NCBI RefSeq assembly: GCF_905163445.1
Contig: NC_053190.1
Coordinates: 870,501 to 934,500, forward strand
DNA from: Pararge aegeria
Taxonomy: Eukaryota > Arthropoda > Insecta > Lepidoptera > Nymphalidae
Reading direction: 5' to 3'
Length of the DNA stretch: 64,000 nt
Below the pieces are notes generated by a model. The model worked only from the letters and a program-made list of their open reading frames with translations. It did no database searches and was not told where the DNA came from. The number at the start of each line of letters is the position of its first letter. The first letter of the stretch is position 1. Shown here piece after piece: positions 41,239-51,045 of this stretch. Made by a program: the position numbers and the translations under genes.

Positions 41239-41449
41239 TTACATACTAACAATTTATATCGATTTTTTTTATATCGATATGATAGACTATAACGCCAAAT
41301 AGAAAGCTGTGATGAAGTAAAAAGGAGAGAGCAAGGTGAATAAATTCTTGCCTTGTAAATTGTTACTCCAGTATTGCAGGAATCACATATGAATGAAGTG
41401 CGTTCTTCATTTTTATCTCAGAATCCTTAATAAACAGTTTTGAATATTC

Positions 41450-41645
41450 TTCATCATCATTGACACACAATGGCAAAGTGCAAATTGGGAGACTTCACAC
41501 GCCTTTGAGAACGTTATGCATGCAGGATTCCTCACAATAATTGTTATAACAAGTTACAGTCAAATGCTTAAAATGCGCATAATGAAAAGTGAAGTGAAAA
41601 ACGGGGGAAGGAACTCGGTCCCCCCAAAAGTGCAACCGTAGTACC
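41450..41645 (-). mobile_element. SINE-2, decayed copy
   Basis: Plus strand: GACTTCACACGCCTTTGAGA, ATGCAGGATTCCTCACAATA and a worn head (AACTCGGTCCCCCCAAAAGT). Confidence 0.6.
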
Positions 41646-42597
41646 ATTATAATTAAATTATAAATCTTAACTTCGTATATTTAATAATTGTATAGACAAG
41701 TAAGTACATCTTTTATTTTTACTGAGATTTACTTTACTGTATTTTTCTGTCATCAAATTCTCAGTATTAACTCAGAGCTAGCAACTTGGCGTTGTTCCAC
41801 CTCAGCGTTTCGGAGACTTTAAGCCTTCATTCGTGGTTATTATCGCATGTTTTATCGAACCTCTAATCCTACTCCCCTATATGGGAGAGAGAGTTTAACT
41901 AATAAGCTGAGTTTAATGAATTATCATCTGCCCCCACCGCATTATACCTGAAGTGCCAATGGATCGCTGTCGCATGCAACATTGGCACTCTAACGCTTTA
42001 CTCTGATTGCATGTTGCGTCTTTAAATGGCTAAATGAGGTATGCAAACCTCCGCCTTCTGTCGCCCGTCCGTCTCCAGCGGAGCGGAAGAGCGTCTACGG
42101 CTGACTCCCTCTCCCGCTCCGCAGCCTGTTTAAGGTGTATTACCTCCTCGCAGAATGACACCATTGCCGGCCACTTGGACTTGCTGCCGATCATTATACG
42201 ACAAATATAACCCTCGCACTACCACTTAAACTTGGTGATTTTTTTGAATTATTATACCATATACTTATTATTATACTCTTACTTATTAAATGTATTCTAA
42301 TCAGCCGTGTAGTGACGGCAGATCAGCATTCATATGTCACCACACCTCCTCTTCTCGGAGGGATCCTACGAGGTGACCCAAGTGAGTTAGTGAGTGCGAT
42401 CACCAACCTTTCTGCCCAGCGTGGTGATTGTTGGCAAACCCAGCAGTGGAATTTAATAGGCCTTTGATCAATTTATTAATAATTTCGATTTGTATTTTGT
42501 ATAAAAACGGGCACATTAGAAATAGATTTTAATCTTGAATGCAGACTTAAACGGAGCGAAGATTTCTTTGTCTTAAGTCGTTTCAAATAATAATAAA
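41646..42597. repeat. Spacer with a GC-rich block and Rep-Q-like end
   Basis: 42060-42175 is GC-rich (CGTCCGTCTCCAGCGGAGCG, TCCCTCTCCCGCTCCGCAGC) with an internal AGCGGAGCGG/CCGCTCCGC inversion. 42300-42440 resembles Rep-Q (ACCTTTCTGCCCAGCGTGG). No ORF. Confidence 0.4.
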
Positions 42598-42812
42598 TAA
42601 ATATAAATAAATATACTACGACAATACACACATCGCCATCTAGCCCCAAAGAAAGCGTAGCTGGTGTTATGGGTACTGAGATAGCTGTTGAATATTTTTT
42701 TATGAATATAATACACATTAATACTTATAATATACAGATAAACACCCAGACACTGAAAAACCTTGAACTCAGAAAGCAGGGTCGCTGCCCACTGCGCCAC
42801 TCGGCCGTCAAA
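42598..42812 (-). mobile_element. SINE-1 copy with head deletion
   Basis: Plus strand: ATATACTACGACAATACACA, CATCGCCATCTAGCCCCAAA, GTGTTATGGGTACTGAGATA, then GCCCACTGCGCCACTCGGCC. The B-box segment is deleted between TGAAAAACCTTG and AACTCAGAAAGCAGGG. Confidence 0.85.
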
Positions 42813-42860
42813 ACTGCTATATTTAAAGTAAGACTGTACCCCTAGCTCTGTATAAAGTCT

Positions 42861-43511
42861 ATATTTTTATTCCACTACAAGATAACCCTTGACTGGAAGC
42901 TCACCTGGTAGTACGTCTAAGATAGTAAAGTGTTAGGGGGATATATAGGGGGAATGGCATTTATATTAAATCATCAACAGCAACCCATTACCGGCCCAAT
43001 ACAGGGCACGGGTCTCCTGCAGCTTCGTTTTCTCCAGATTGAGAAAGGTTTAGGCCGTAGTCTACCGCGCTAGCCAAGTGTGGATTGGCAGACTTCACAC
43101 ACCGTTGAGAACATTATTGAGAACTCTCAGGCATGCAAGTTTCCTCACGATGTTTTCTTTCACCGTTTAAAGCAAGTGATATTTAAATTGCTTAAATTAA
43201 AACTCACATAACTCCGAAAAGTCACTGGTGCGTGCCGGAGCTCGAACTCTCATGAATGGAAAGCCGAAGCCTTACCCATGAGGCTATCGCCGCTTCTATT
43301 AAATCCATACCCCTAATTGGTTTCTACGCGAAATAGTACCGGAACGCTTAATCTCTTAGCAGCACATCTTTGTTGGGACGGTTGTTTGCAACGGCCGAAG
43401 TCCAGACCACCAGACAATACCAGAGAAAACTCGGAAATTATAAATACACAAAGTCGCACGGGACCTCCCACTTAAAATCACAACGCCCACCGCTGTGCCA
43501 GGGTCGTCGAA
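42861..43511 (-). mobile_element. SINE-3 copy split by a SINE-2
   Basis: 42861-42971 holds the 3' end (TTTATTCCACTACAAG..., GGGGGAATGGCATTTATATT) and 43297-43511 the rest (CCATACCCCTAATTGGTTTC, CGGAACGCTTAATCTCTTAG, GCTGTGCCAGGGTCGTCG). The interruption is SINE-2 at 42972-43296 with an 8-bp target duplication. Confidence 0.85.
42972..43296 (-). mobile_element. SINE-2, full length, nested in SINE-3
   Basis: Plus strand from CATCAACAGCAACCCATTAC (tail) through ACGGGTCTCCTGC, TTTCCTCACGATGTTTTCTT and GAGCTCGAACTCTC (worn B box) to GAGGCTATCGCCGCTT (A box). TATTAAAT at 42964-42971 is repeated at 43297-43304. Confidence 0.9.
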
Positions 43512-43924
43512 ATTTATTGTCAAACTCACTTATGTTACAGTACTCTAATAGAGTAGATTTGTTAAATAATAGCTGTAGCGCGGCTATTGTACATCTGTGC
43601 AAGTAATTGTCAATTTAGCGTTATTCGCAAGTTAGATAATGAGTGCGGAGAACTCCTGGCGCCGCTCCAGGCACGACGTAGCACTTCGATAACGTGTTTA
43701 GACCTCGCGTCCAATTTATTGACCACTGCATGCCCACAACATAGCCGCACTATTATTTTTTATCTTTTATCTTAAATTCCATTTTTGCGAAATTTTGGCA
43801 CTGGAATGACTTTTGGGGGTGTATCCGTTATGTGTTTGCGGACCAGTGGAAAGCTGTATTTACGTCTTCGTAGATATGTAATACAGTATAGCCGTTTAAA
43901 AGCTTTCACTAATTTATTGGCGCA
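43512..43924. other. Anonymous spacer
   Basis: Two open frames of 62-78 codons overlap SINE-3 debris and have no motifs. No gene seen. Confidence 0.35.
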
Positions 43925-44265
43925 TTACTGTAGTTGTTGGATGGAAGATAATTTCTCCAATCTTTATACTCTACACCAAGGGCGTGCATAGAAGGTCTGC
44001 ACGGGGAATGCATATTGTATAAAATGACGAATATCTCCAGTACGAGTTGTAGAAAACTTAATAATAGTATATATAACTCGTACTGGAGATTTCCTTCACT
44101 TTATATCATCTGCATACCCTGTGCATACCCTCTATGCACGCCACTGTTAAATACACACCAAACAGATCTTCTGCAGTGTACGCACCTCGCAATGACACCA
44201 TAACATCCTCAGGAGATTTTGACTTAAAAATGAACAATTGTTATAAGCTATGCAACACTTTACAA
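43925..44265 (-). repeat. Rep-E copy split by a hAT-like MITE
   Basis: TTTCTCCAATCTTTATACTC at 43952 and CACACCAAACAGATCTTCTG at 44154 join into the continuous order seen at 62465-62500. CATCCTCAGGAGATTTTGAC closes the copy. Confidence 0.7.
43977..44146. mobile_element. hAT-like MITE nested in Rep-E
   Basis: Left GGCGTGCATAGAAGGTCTGC and right TACCCTCTATGCACGCCACT are inverted, and the interior is also inverted (ATCTCCAGTACGAGTTGTAG and ATAACTCGTACTGGAGATTT). The element is a near-complete 170-bp palindrome of the family at 3905. The target duplication here is unclear. Confidence 0.8.
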
Positions 44266-44384
44266 ATAAGTTACAGTTAACTAACGATTATTATCAATTA
44301 ACTTATCATTATCCTTTTTAAAACAACTTAAAAATTTTCGCTACATAAATGGGGAAACAATACTTAGGTATTAGTTAATAGGTA

Positions 44385-44450
44385 AGCACTTTTGAGACTG
44401 TTGTTAAGTTTGTTTGTAGCGACTCTACCACCAGTTCGGAAGATTACCGT
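44385..44450 (-). mobile_element. LINE-b scrap
   Basis: GTAAGCACTTTTGAGACTGT and GTAGCGACTCTACCACCAGT, then GGAAGATTACCG. Confidence 0.5.
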
Positions 44451-45004
44451 TTAGATGTCAAAATTTACAATTTACCAGTATATTTTCAAAAATTGAATTG
44501 GGTACTTTGTATTCCGAAAAAACACTAACGTAACTTTTCCTAGAAATTTAAAAATATATTCTTCGTTTCACCGCACATAACTTCACCAGTTAGAGGTCGC
44601 ATCGCATCTTAGATGTATTTCTTAGCCAGGAATAATCACTAGTTATAGAGTTAATAAATGAAATAAAATGTAAAGAAAGATAAGAGCATAATTTCGTCAA
44701 AAAATGTATGGACGTTTAAAAGAACAGTGAGAGTCCAATGTCCGAGGCGTCCTCACTGGATCCCTTCTTAATTTCATAAAAGCACGTCCTATAATAATGG
44801 GTAGCGAAGAGGCAGACCAAAGTCATACAATATTCATAGAGAGAATACCCTCTCGAGGTGAGAAATAGTGCGTTATTTTGTGGGAATGAAAAGAGCCCAA
44901 TGAAATAAAAATGTTATCATCGGATCTTTTAGTAACGCTGAGCTGCACTGCTATTAAACCTAATGGAAAGTAACGACGTGGGATTGCATATTCATCTATA
45001 CGAC
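44451..45004. other. Anonymous spacer
   Basis: A 68-codon minus-strand frame (44823-45029) has no motif and runs into SINE-3. Nothing else recognised. Confidence 0.3.
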
Positions 45005-45292
45005 GACATCTGGTGGGAGGCTTCGGCATTTGCTAGTTACCTATGACAACGTGTGCGATAAACCTATCAAGGGTATGTGTTAATAAATATTAACCCGCTA
45101 CCATCTTAGACTGTTTCATCTTCCCTCCAGATAAGCTTACAGTCAAGTGCTATATCTTTATTTTTTTATTTAAACTCTTTATTAGCACTTAAATAAAAAT
45201 ACAGAGAATAAAAAGAAACACAGACAGAAGCAGTATACAAAAGGTGGCCTTATCGCCTCGTAGCGATCTCTTCCAGGCAACCTTATAACAGA
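45005..45292. mobile_element. SINE-3 (+) followed by LINE-c 3' end (-)
   Basis: 45008-45152: GTGGGAGGCTTCGGCATTTG and ATTAACCCGCTACCATCTTA. 45158-45292: TTTATTTAAACTCTTTATTA, ACAGACAGAAGCAGTATACA and CCTCGTAGCGATCTCTTCCA. Confidence 0.7.
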
Positions 45293-45349
45293 TTTATCTT
45301 GTAAGGGAATAAAACATATAAATTTAATGCATATAATTAATTATTTGAC

Positions 45350-45585
45350 GGCCGATTGGCGCAGTGCGCAGCGACCCTGCTATCTGAGTCCACGGCCGTG
45401 GGTTCGATTCCCACGACTGGAAAATGTGCGTGTTACGAAAATGAATGTATTCTAGTGTGTTTATATTTTTATTTACTCCTATGTATGTTATTCATAAAAA
45501 TATTCATCAATCTTAGTACCCATTAGACAAGCTACGCTTTCTTTGGGTTTGGATGGCGATGTAATGTATTGTCGTAGTATATTTA
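45350..45585 (+). mobile_element. SINE-1 copy, full length
   Basis: GATTGGCGCAGTGCGCAGCG, perfect GGGTTCGATTCCC, ATTCATAAAAATATTCATCA and GTATTGTCGTAGTATATTTA. Both pol III boxes are near consensus. Confidence 0.9.
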
Positions 45586-46198
45586 AGCCCTGCTGCTGAA
45601 AGCTCACTCTTTACTCTCTTAAGGCCGCCTTTATACCCGCACTAGGTACTATTTCAGAAAAAAGTTTATCTATTTTAATCTCTTTTCATGAATCCATGTC
45701 ACGAAAACATTTTGCGTACCCGCAAAGTAATAAATGCGTTTCACCTTAATTAAACAAAAGCAAACTCGAGACCAAAGTTACCTTTGATACCCGGATGTAA
45801 AAGCATTATACTCGACTCCACAAAGGGAAAGGTTAGCCAACACCTATTTCAGGGAAGGGATTACCAGCTGCCTCTGAAATAGGTTCAGAGGCCGTTTGCT
45901 GCGGTCGCCATAATCATGATAGTCAGTGCCCGCTGAAAATACGAGTGGCTTCGAATGTTAACGACCAACGTGATTACTGGGTACAACGCGCGTTGGACCA
46001 AACATCGGAGGCACGGCACGAAATTATGCGCAGTAATTGCGTAAAGCGAACCTCATAATACACCGACCGCAAAATCGCTGCGGCATTTAGAACCGGTTAA
46101 TCCGTTCGTAATACAGTACTCATAATTACTAGTGATTGGTTTATTTTTTCCATTAACATTACATGGGTTTTACAATTAATTATTGATATGATACTTAT
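45586..46198. other. Anonymous spacer, moderately GC
   Basis: A small inverted pair, CCTATTTCAG (45843) and CTGAAATAGG (45875), is the only structure. No gene or repeat recognised. Confidence 0.35.
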
Positions 46199-46385
46199 AA
46201 GCGGTGATAGCGCATTGGGTAGGAGCTTGATATCAAAGTCAAAGTCAAAGTCAAATATTTCTTTATTCAAATAGGCACATAGATGGCACTTTTGATGCGT
46301 TGATTATATACAAAATGTGTACATAGCTGTGAGTAGTGATGGCGATAACGACAATCGTAAACTTAAAACTAAAGCTACGATCACG
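46199..46385. mobile_element. SINE-2 head abutting LINE-a 3' end
   Basis: 46199-46233 (+) is AGCGGTGATAGCGCATTGGG with GAGCTTGA. At 46234 it gives way to AAAGTCAAAGTCAAAGTCAA, the tail of a LINE-a copy on the minus strand that runs to AAACTAAAGCTACGA. Confidence 0.75.
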
Positions 46386-46735
46386 TGTAACCTAACACTA
46401 ACCATTCCAAATTTTATAGTTGATTTTTTGTCTCTAAAGAAGTGTCTAAGTATTTTGTATTTTATTCGGTATGTAAAATTTGCATAAAAATATATTCAAT
46501 CTTAGCTTAAATTAATATCTATACATCCTATTGTGATTTATAATAAAAATGTTGTCTTAGTTAGATAGGAAAAGTGAAGTTAGATAAAAAGTATAGCGCT
46601 GTATTTATATATATGTTTTAAACGAAACGAACGAACGAAAATGGCGAAATCAGCGTTACCGACACGAGATTGAATTTCAGTTGTCATATAAGTTCTTTTT
46701 TGAGCCCCGATGCAACAATAATGGGGATAAGAGTG

Positions 46736-46905
46736 CGCGCGGGTGTTTGTGTGTCTGTGTGTGTGTATGTGTGTATGTGTGTGTGTGTGTGTGTATTTGT
46801 GTGCGTGTGTGTGTCTGTGTTCGTGTGTGTGTGTGTGGTCGTATGTATGTGTGTGTGTGGGTGCGTGTGTGTGTGAGGGGGTGGGTGTAGGTGTGTGTAT
46901 GTCGA
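46736..46905. repeat. (TG)n-rich microsatellite
   Basis: About 170 bases of TG dinucleotides interrupted by C and A. Frames through it give only cysteine/valine or histidine/threonine strings, so no gene is called. Confidence 0.95.
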
Positions 46906-47061
46906 TCTGTGGCATCGTAGCCCTGGGTAAACCAACACAAAATGATGAATTACAATTTTTCTCAATTTTCTCATTGAAATTTCTTGCTTATTGGATCATC
47001 ACAGTTCTATTCTGTCACTAATAAATGTAAGTTTGCGACATTTGTATTATTTTTTTGTAAT

Positions 47062-47099
47062 CATTTACGGAGCAAGTCCGCGGACTTGCTCCGTAAATG
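47062..47099. other. Perfect 38-bp palindrome
   Basis: CATTTACGGAGCAAGTCCG is followed with no spacer by its exact reverse complement. The centre is CCGCGG. It is not part of a recognised repeat. Confidence 0.95.
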
Positions 47100-47242
47100 C
47101 CGTAATTGCTTGGCCAACACTGCGTCACTATTCTAACGTTACGCTGCGTTTATTAATCAGGGAATTTGTGTGAAGCACTAGATGACCGTTCGAGACTCAT
47201 TAACACTTGCACATACATAACTATGTTTGGAAACATTGAAGA

Positions 47243-47475
47243 CCTTCCTGGCACAGTGGTATCACCATCCGTGGCTTGTTACCACCCTTCCAACAAAGAC
47301 TAGGCCCCTAAGCGATTTAGCCCGTACGATGTCGCATATGAACCTAATAGGGGTAGAGTTTAATACAATTGCCATACCCCATACAAGTTAGCTCGTTACC
47401 ATCTTAGAGACCATCATCATTTAACATCAGGTGAGATTGCATTCAAAGGCTAACTTGAATAAAAAAAAAACTAGT
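47243..47475 (+). mobile_element. SINE-3 copy, internally deleted
   Basis: GACCTTCCTGGCACAGTGGT (A box) runs directly into GGCTTGTTACCACCC, CCTAAGCGATTTAGC, TGCCATACCCCATACAAGTT and GGCTAACTTGAATAAAAAAA. The B box is lost. Confidence 0.8.
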
Positions 47476-48105
47476 TGTTTCTGTAATAGTCGATAGTAGT
47501 TTATTTATTCCAGTGGTTTAAAAAATGTTACATTTATTTAAAACATCGCTTGCCGTGAAGGTCGTAAAGGTTTACGTCCTAGGAAACAGATGCTAGGATA
47601 CGAGCGACACCTCAGCTGTAGGTACATATTAGTAAAGTAGGTTTGCGTGCTTATAATGACTTATTTTAACATGTACCTAATTTGTTTCATATCAGTGCAA
47701 CTGGATCTTACGTTTTTAAAATACCAATAAATATGTATGCAAACACCGTAAATAAGTTTTTATAAAATAAAACAAATTTAAATTGAACCGAGGCTATAAC
47801 TTTGAGAGCCAAAACGTCGAGAACAAAGACACTCGGATCCTAACTTCAAATGAAAACAATCCCGCTTCTTAACACTTAGCTTCGACAATAACAAAATGCT
47901 TGAAACTTCGGCAGATAGGACCGAAGTTATTTCAGTAAACAAATGGTGAAATTATTTCGTGGTAACCTGCTAAATTGAGATGCTCGTTCAATTACCTAGT
48001 TTAAATGGAAATTAATCTTTTGTTTTGGAACAGGTTTGCGATTGTTTACGCACCAGAATAGGCGATAGTATTTGTTTATTCATACATTCATTGAATACTA
48101 CCTAC
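47476..48105. other. Anonymous AT-rich spacer
   Basis: No gene or repeat recognised. Confidence 0.3.
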
Positions 48106-48204
48106 CCAATACACAGTGGCGTGCACAGGGTATACGGATGATATAAAATGAGGTATATTAATCCAGTACGAGTTATAACAACTTAAGGGCAGGCTTTTTA
48201 TAAC

Positions 48205-48392
48205 TCTTCTCTTGTCTGGTGGGAGGCTTTGGCCGTTGATAGTTGCCACCCTACCGACAAAGACGTGCCGCTAAGCAATTTAGTGGTATGACTACTATAC
48301 TCCCTTACAGGTTAACATCTTAGACTGCGTCATCACTTATCACCAGAATTGTAGTTAAGGGCTAATTTGTAGTGGAATAAAAAATAAAGAAA
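48205..48392 (+). mobile_element. SINE-3 body nested in the hAT-like MITE
   Basis: TCTGGTGGGAGGCTTTGGCC, GTGCCGCTAAGCAATTTAG, TTACAGGTTAACATCTTAGA and GTAGTGGAATAAAAAATAAA. It is 5'-truncated, starting after the head. Confidence 0.8.
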
Positions 48393-48451
48393 ACTTATAA
48401 TGCCTATCCTTAAGTTTTTTTAACTCGCACTGGAGAGTTTTATCCGTTTAT

Positions 48452-48727
48452 TTAATATAAATAAAATAAATAAATATACTACGACAATACACACATCGCC
48501 ACCTAGCCCCAAAGTAAGCGTAGCTTTTGTTATGGGTACTGAGATAGCTGATGAATATTTTTTTATGAATATGATACACGTAAATACTTATAATATACAG
48601 ATAAACACCCAGAAAACTGAAAAACATTCATGTTTATCACACAAACACTCTCCAGTTGTGGGAATCGAACCCACGGCCTTGGACTCAGAAAGCAGGGTCG
48701 CTGCCCACTGCGCCACTCGACCGTCGA
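48452..48727 (-). mobile_element. SINE-1, full length, nested in the hAT-like MITE
   Basis: Plus strand: AAATATACTACGACAATACA, CACCTAGCCCCAAAGTAAGC, GGGAATCGAACCC (perfect B box, complement) and CTGCCCACTGCGCCACTCGA (A box, complement). Confidence 0.9.
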
Positions 48728-48899
48728 ATATGCATAACCCGTGCGTACTTTCTATACACGCCACTTCCGATACAAGTAAGAACTATAGCTATTGTAGGTA
48801 TTGGTTCTAACGCATTGTATTCCATAAGTCCCTTTATTATAATTTCTATGGCATTTCTAACAATATGCGGAATGTTCAACCAAACAGTAATAATTTAAT

Positions 48900-49018
48900 A
48901 ATAACACCGGCAACCTCGCCTTTCAGACCGGAACACAGCATTGCAACAATGCTGCTTAGCGGCAAAAAAAAGCATGGCGCTAGTACTTCCCCGGACGAGC
49001 TGTCATAAAAAGCTCTAA
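48900..49018 (-). repeat. Rep-P 5' part
   Basis: CACCGGCAACCTCGCCTTTC, CAGCATTGCAACAATGCTGC and CTTCCCCGGACGAGCTGTCA. A second Rep-P in the same orientation follows directly. Confidence 0.7.
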
Positions 49019-49019
49019 A

Positions 49020-49485
49020 CACTTCCCAGGGCATACCACGAACGCGACTTTAAATGTGCCCCGCTATGTCCCTTAACCTGAGACTTAGGTTTTAAGCTAT
49101 GTCCTTTTAATTATAGTGGAAGTCCAACAAACATTTTGCAGGGCAGTGTCGAACTATCGAATTCGTCGGACTATAGAGTACTGCCTAAGACCCCCTATAG
49201 TCCGGATTTTTTTACAAAAGAGTACCTTGTAATCCGACCACAATAGTGATGGTGCGTACAAGTTGTAACTTGTTCAATCATGCTTAGCGAATACGTATTC
49301 AATAATAAATAATAGACCATGTCGGATTACAAGGGGCGCCGGATAAGACAAGGGCCGGACTACCGGGGGTCCACTGTATAAGCAAACCAAGCCTTCCAGA
49401 TCGGAACACAGCAATGCTGGCGGGAGGAATATATATGGCTGTAATAGGTAACCGGGACGAGCTCGTTCACAAAAAGCTCTTATCA
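49020..49485 (-). repeat. Rep-P copy split by a pogo-like MITE
   Basis: Left part: TTCCCAGGGCATACCACGAA, CTTAACCTGAGACTTAGGTT, TTTAATTATA. Right part: AGCCTTCCAGATCGGAACAC and CCGGGACGAGCTCGTTCACA. The two join at TA in the order seen in uninterrupted copies. Confidence 0.7.
49114..49376. mobile_element. pogo/Tigger-like MITE
   Basis: Right end CCGGACTACCGGGGGTCCAC then TG. The left end TAGTGGAAGTCC is a worn inverted match. Inner arms CCTTGTAATCCGAC and GTCGGATTACAAGG are exact inversions. TA flanks both sides. CAGTGGACCCC-type ends with TA duplication are typical of the pogo branch of Tc1/mariner. No transposase. Confidence 0.75.
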
Positions 49486-49767
49486 ACATCATCATCATAC
49501 CAATCCATTAGCGGCCACGGGTCTCCTCCCACAATGAGAAGGGGTTAAGGCCGTAGTCCACCACTCTGGTCCAGTGCGGAGAAGGGGTTCCACACACCTT
49601 TGAGAGCATCTCTAAGGCATGCAGTTTTCCTCACGATGTTTTCCTTCACCGCTGAAGCACGTGATACTTGTACCGCACATGTAAAAGACTTAGAAAAGTA
49701 AAAGTGCTTGAACTCGCCCCCCCGAAAGTGAAGTCAAAGTCCTAACCACTGGGCTATCACCGCTTTA
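49486..49767 (-). mobile_element. SINE-2 copy, full length
   Basis: Plus strand: CATCATCATACCAATCCATT (tail), GGGTCTCCTCCCACAATGAG, TTTCCTCACGATGTTTTCCT and AACCACTGGGCTATCACCGC (A box). Confidence 0.85.
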
Positions 49768-50144
49768 AAACTCTACTACTAACTAAATACACAGTATGAC
49801 AGCGCCAGTTGTATGATCATTTCATTCATCTGTAGATTTATAGATTGGATTACTAATAATGCGGTTATACCTATATCTTTGCAGAAGTCACAAGCATGCG
49901 TAATAATGTTGGGATTTTCAAAGTTCTCTACAATTTTCATTAAAGGTGAACTATCCTGAGCTTATTTACCCCAGCTCAATCATAATCGAGATTAAGTATG
50001 CGAAGCGGAGAATTATGTATGTATCTGGTGTACCGGAGCGGCTTTACCTGTCGCATCGTATCTTATCGAATATTCATGCCAATTTATATCCTAGTGGAGG
50101 ACTACAGGTGGCAAATGCAACCATCTCATTTAAATAAGGTGCAT

Positions 50145-50430
50145 AGAAGGTATTGGACTATGGGGGGAAATCGCCCAGAGGTATGGATGTTGGGGTTTCA
50201 AGTTGTTTCAAAACACTCATTTGGCAGACCATTTTTTTATGGCGTGGTGGCTACCTCCGGCATCGGCAAGACTGAGGTTATGTGGGACTCCCCCGTCTAA
50301 AGCGAATTAAAAACCACCACAGCATGGATGGCTTGTTAGATTTTCTCAAGAAATGCATTTAAGCTGTAGGCCACCATGGCACCATGGCAAGTGTGAATGG
50401 TAGTCTTCACGGGCCTTTGATATTAAACTA
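50145..50430 (+). repeat. Unclassified interspersed repeat
   Basis: ATGTTGGGGTTTCAAGTTGT, CATCGGCAAGACTGAGGTTA and ACTCCCCCGTCTAAAGCGAA. I recognise this as a recurrent butterfly sequence. The 100-codon frame ending at 50300 is part of it and not a gene. Single copy here. Confidence 0.45.
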
Positions 50431-50884
50431 AAGAAAAGGAAAAGAGAAGAAAAAGCACAGGAATGGAACATTAATGTACAGGAATCGTACAGTTACAGTT
50501 TTATTGTAACTACCTTTGAAGTTTTGTTTTTCGTACCTTACCTATTAATCAAAGTAATCATTAAGTTATATAATACATATGTGAGAGAGAGAAGTAATAC
50601 GTCTCTAAAAATTTCAGAGCAAAAGAGTTACGTTTGGTAAAATAAAGTGATACTAATATAAGTCAAATAGCAGTAAGTAAAAAATGTTAAAATGAGAGAA
50701 CTGTTATGAGTTCTTGCTTTTATTAAAAAAAATCCCTTTTATGAACTTCTTTAGGTCTTCAGATTAGTAAGAGGTCAAACTGATTTTATGAGGAAACAGT
50801 GGCTTAAGGACATTTCGTGACTAGTTTTGTCATTGTTGCACATCATTTTCGTTTCGCGTAGGTTTATGCGTTACTCGCGAAGCC
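50431..50884. other. Anonymous AT-rich spacer
   Basis: No gene or repeat recognised. Confidence 0.3.
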
Positions 50885-51045
50885 TTCTTTAAATATTGGA
50901 TAGAAGCAGGCGTTACTTTGCGGAAATCCATGATATATTATGAAAATTAAGCTTAATTTTCTATCCTCCGCAAAAAGAGAAAGAGTCTTTTCGCGGAGTA
51001 TAGCAAATAAAACTTAATTTTCATAATACTTCTTTAGTTAAGAGG
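50885..51045. repeat. Rep-E segment forming a hairpin
   Basis: GAAGCAGGCGTTACTTTGCG is shared with 55.0 and 58.7 kb. From 50938 TATTATGAAAATTAAGCTTA and CCTCCGCAAAAAG are inverted at 50984-51034 (CTTTTCGCGGAG, ACTTAATTTTCATAAT). Confidence 0.6.

Larger units (their letters stand above)
48114..48766. mobile_element. hAT-like MITE carrying two SINE insertions
   Basis: Left end CAGTGGCGTGCACAGGGTAT, right end CTATACACGCCACTT. CCAATACA (48106-48113) and CCGATACA (48767-48774) flank it, an 8-bp target duplication with one change. CAGTACGAGTTATAACAACT and TTTAACTCGCACTGGAGAGT are the inner inverted arms. SINE-3 (about 48205-48392) and SINE-1 (48452-48727) sit inside. Confidence 0.85.

Noticed and set aside
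46580..47021. Several overlapping open frames of 68-111 codons
   Set aside because: They are translations of the (TG)n microsatellite in different frames, giving only V/C or H/T strings.
49998..50300. A 100-codon frame with a GIGKTE stretch resembling a P-loop
   Set aside because: The stretch lies in a non-coding interspersed repeat, and no Walker B or further NTPase motif follows.
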